Both the position numbers and the translations under genes were made by a program. From the NCBI GenBank assembly GCA_003151555.1, contig PLXU01000080.1:5448-19533 (forward strand): a stretch of DNA of 14,086 bases, in the 5' to 3' direction. Within the stretch, counting starts at the first letter, position 1, and every line of letters starts with the position of its first letter. This document shows, piece after piece, positions 12,718-14,086 of the stretch. Source of the DNA: Acidimicrobiaceae bacterium. GTDB taxonomy: Bacteria; Actinomycetota; Acidimicrobiia; Acidimicrobiales; RAAP-2. The notes beneath the pieces were generated by a model. It was not told where the DNA came from and ran no database searches. It saw nothing but the letters and a program-made list of their open reading frames with translations.

Positions 12718-14086
12718 ATGGCCGAGCAGACCACCGACTGGGTACCCACCTCGTGGCGCTCGCGCCCGATTACGCAAAACGTCACCTGGCCCGACGCCGA
12801 TCACTTGTCGCGCGTCGAGACGCAACTGGCCGCCAAGCCACCGCTGGTCTTCGCCGGCGAGGTACGCCGGTTGCGCGAGCACTTAGGGCAGGTGGCCGAC
12901 GGCAAGGCCTTTTTGCTCCAGGCCGGTGACTGCGCCGAGTCCTTCTACGAGGGCTCGGCCGACGCAATTCGCGACAAGTTAAAGGTCATCTTGCAGATGG
13001 CCGTGGCCCTCACCTACGCCGCCGGGGTGCCCGTCATCAAGGTGGGCCGTATCGCCGGTCAGTTCGCCAAGCCCCGCTCGGACACCTTCGAGGAGCGCGA
13101 CGGCGTGACGCTGGACGCCTTTCGTGGCCACATCGTCAACGGCGACGAGTTTGACGCCGCCGCGCGCCGCCCCGATCCCGAACGGCTGCTGGGGGCCTAT
13201 CATCAGAGCGTCGCCACGCTCAATCTGCTGCGGGCCTTCACCACCGGCGGCTTCGCCGCCTTGTCGCGGGTGCACGCCTGGAACCAGGAGTTCGTCGCCA
13301 ACTCCCTCGAGGGCAAGCGCTACTCGATGGTGGCCGACGAGATCGAGCGGGCGCTCTTATTCATGAAGGCCTGCGGCATTGACCTGCACGACGACAGCGC
13401 GTTGCAGGGGGTGGATTTCTACACCAGCCACGAAGCGTTGATCCTGCCCTATGAGCAGGCCCTCACCCGGCGCGACTCGCTCACCGGCGACTGGTACGAC
13501 TGCTCAGCGCACATGCTGTGGATCGGTGACCGCACCCACCAGCTCGACGGCGCGCACGTAGAGTTCCTGCGCGGCGTCGCCAACCCGCTCGGTCTCAAAG
13601 TGGGACCTAACCTCGGCGTCGACGAACTGCGCTCGCTGGTCAGCGCGCTCAACCCCGACAACACCCCGGGCCGACTGACCCTCATCTCGCGCATGGGCCA
13701 CGAGCGCGTCGGCGAACTCTTGGCCCCGCTGATTGAGGCGCTGCGCGACGAGGGCGCCAACGTGCTGTGGACGTGTGACCCGATGCACGGCAACACCTTC
13801 ACCACCCAGGGCGGTCAAAAGACTCGCCACTTCGACGACATCCTGTCCGAGACCAGCCAGTTCTTCGGACTGCACGAAGCCCTGGGCACCTGGCCCGGCG
13901 GACTGCACGTGGAACTGACCGGCGACAACGTCACCGAGTGCCTGGGGGGCGGCTCACGATTCGGTGAAAGCGACCTCACGTCGAACTACACCACCATCTG
14001 TGACCCGCGGCTCAACGCGACCCAGAGTCTGGACATGGCCTTTCACGTGGCTGAGTTCCTACAGGCCTACCTGGCCGCCAACGGCG
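12718..14086 (+). CDS. aroG: Class II 3-deoxy-D-arabino-heptulosonate 7-phosphate synthase, stop beyond the window
   Basis: First enzyme of the shikimate pathway: phosphoenolpyruvate plus erythrose 4-phosphate gives DAHP. 456 residues are visible; the M. tuberculosis class II enzyme has 462, so little is missing. Conserved blocks: WRSRPITQNVTWPD, QAGDCAESF with metal ligand C72, KVGRIAGQFAKPRS with R111, TGDWYDCSAHMLWIGDRT, KVGPNLG, SRMGHERV, CDPMHGNT with H357, HVELTGDNVTEC with E399, and CDPRLNATQSLD with D429. These four correspond to the known Cys-His-Glu-Asp metal site. The N-terminus is about 15 residues shorter than the mycobacterial protein, so part of its allosteric extension may be absent. 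It is divergent from nadD and probably translated from a leaderless mRNA. Confidence 0.96.
   Translation, partial: MAEQTTDWVPTSWRSRPITQNVTWPDADHLSRVETQLAAKPPLVFAGEVRRLREHLGQVADGKAFLLQAGDCAESFYEGSADAIRDKLKVILQMAVALTYAAGVPVIKVGRIAGQFAKPRSDTFEERDGVTLDAFRGHIVNGDEFDAAARRPDPERLLGAYHQSVATLNLLRAFTTGGFAALSRVHAWNQEFVANSLEGKRYSMVADEIERALLFMKACGIDLHDDSALQGVDFYTSHEALILPYEQALTRRDSLTGDWYDCSAHMLWIGDRTHQLDGAHVEFLRGVANPLGLKVGPNLGVDELRSLVSALNPDNTPGRLTLISRMGHERVGELLAPLIEALRDEGANVLWTCDPMHGNTFTTQGGQKTRHFDDILSETSQFFGLHEALGTWPGGLHVELTGDNVTECLGGGSRFGESDLTSNYTTICDPRLNATQSLDMAFHVAEFLQAYLAANG

Overview
The window is a compact, GC-rich bacterial core-genome segment with almost no spacer DNA. Gene order and protein types point to Actinomycetota. 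The run ispG / site-2 protease / dxr / cdsA / frr / pyrH / tsf / rpsB / xerC appears in the same relative order in mycobacteria, where it is more spread out. The mtrA-mtrB-lpqB triad, the class II DAHP synthase and the acidic tail on ribosomal protein S2 agree with this. The genus cannot be read from the sequence; a deep, small-genome actinobacterial lineage such as Acidimicrobiia is a guess.

Layout. (1) 1-8791, minus strand: read in the direction of transcription, xerC, rpsB, tsf, frr-linked pyrH (pyrH then frr), cdsA, dxr, an RseP/Rip1 protease and ispG, which runs off the left edge. From rpsB onward the gaps are -11 to +38 bases, so one operon is likely. It links translation (S2, EF-Ts, RRF), UMP phosphorylation, CDP-diacylglycerol synthesis, intramembrane proteolysis and two steps of the MEP isoprenoid pathway. 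Its likely head is a 130-base gap before rpsB that holds a candidate -10 box and two good hairpins. (2) 8864-11507, plus strand: an overlapping MtrA-MtrB-LpqB-like operon, that is, an OmpR-type regulator, a membrane histidine kinase and a short GerMN-type lipoprotein. (3) 11504-12663, minus strand: nadD, a small basic single-pass membrane protein and rsfS, tightly packed. rsfS lacks a normal start codon at its expected N-terminus and probably begins at CTG. (4) 12718-14086, plus strand: a class II DAHP synthase whose stop lies beyond the right edge.

The clearest regulatory pattern is that three genes at transcription-unit heads (xerC, nadD, aroG) each carry a TAnnnT hexamer exactly six bases before the start codon and lack a Shine-Dalgarno sequence. 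This is the layout expected of leaderless mRNAs. By contrast mtrA has a strong ribosome binding site and tsf has a good one.

I saw no mobile element, CRISPR array, tRNA, rRNA or prophage. No wholly new multi-gene system is evident. The items worth a second look are the rpsB leader, the truncated LpqB-like protein, the CTG start of rsfS, the leaderless starts and the orphan small membrane protein.
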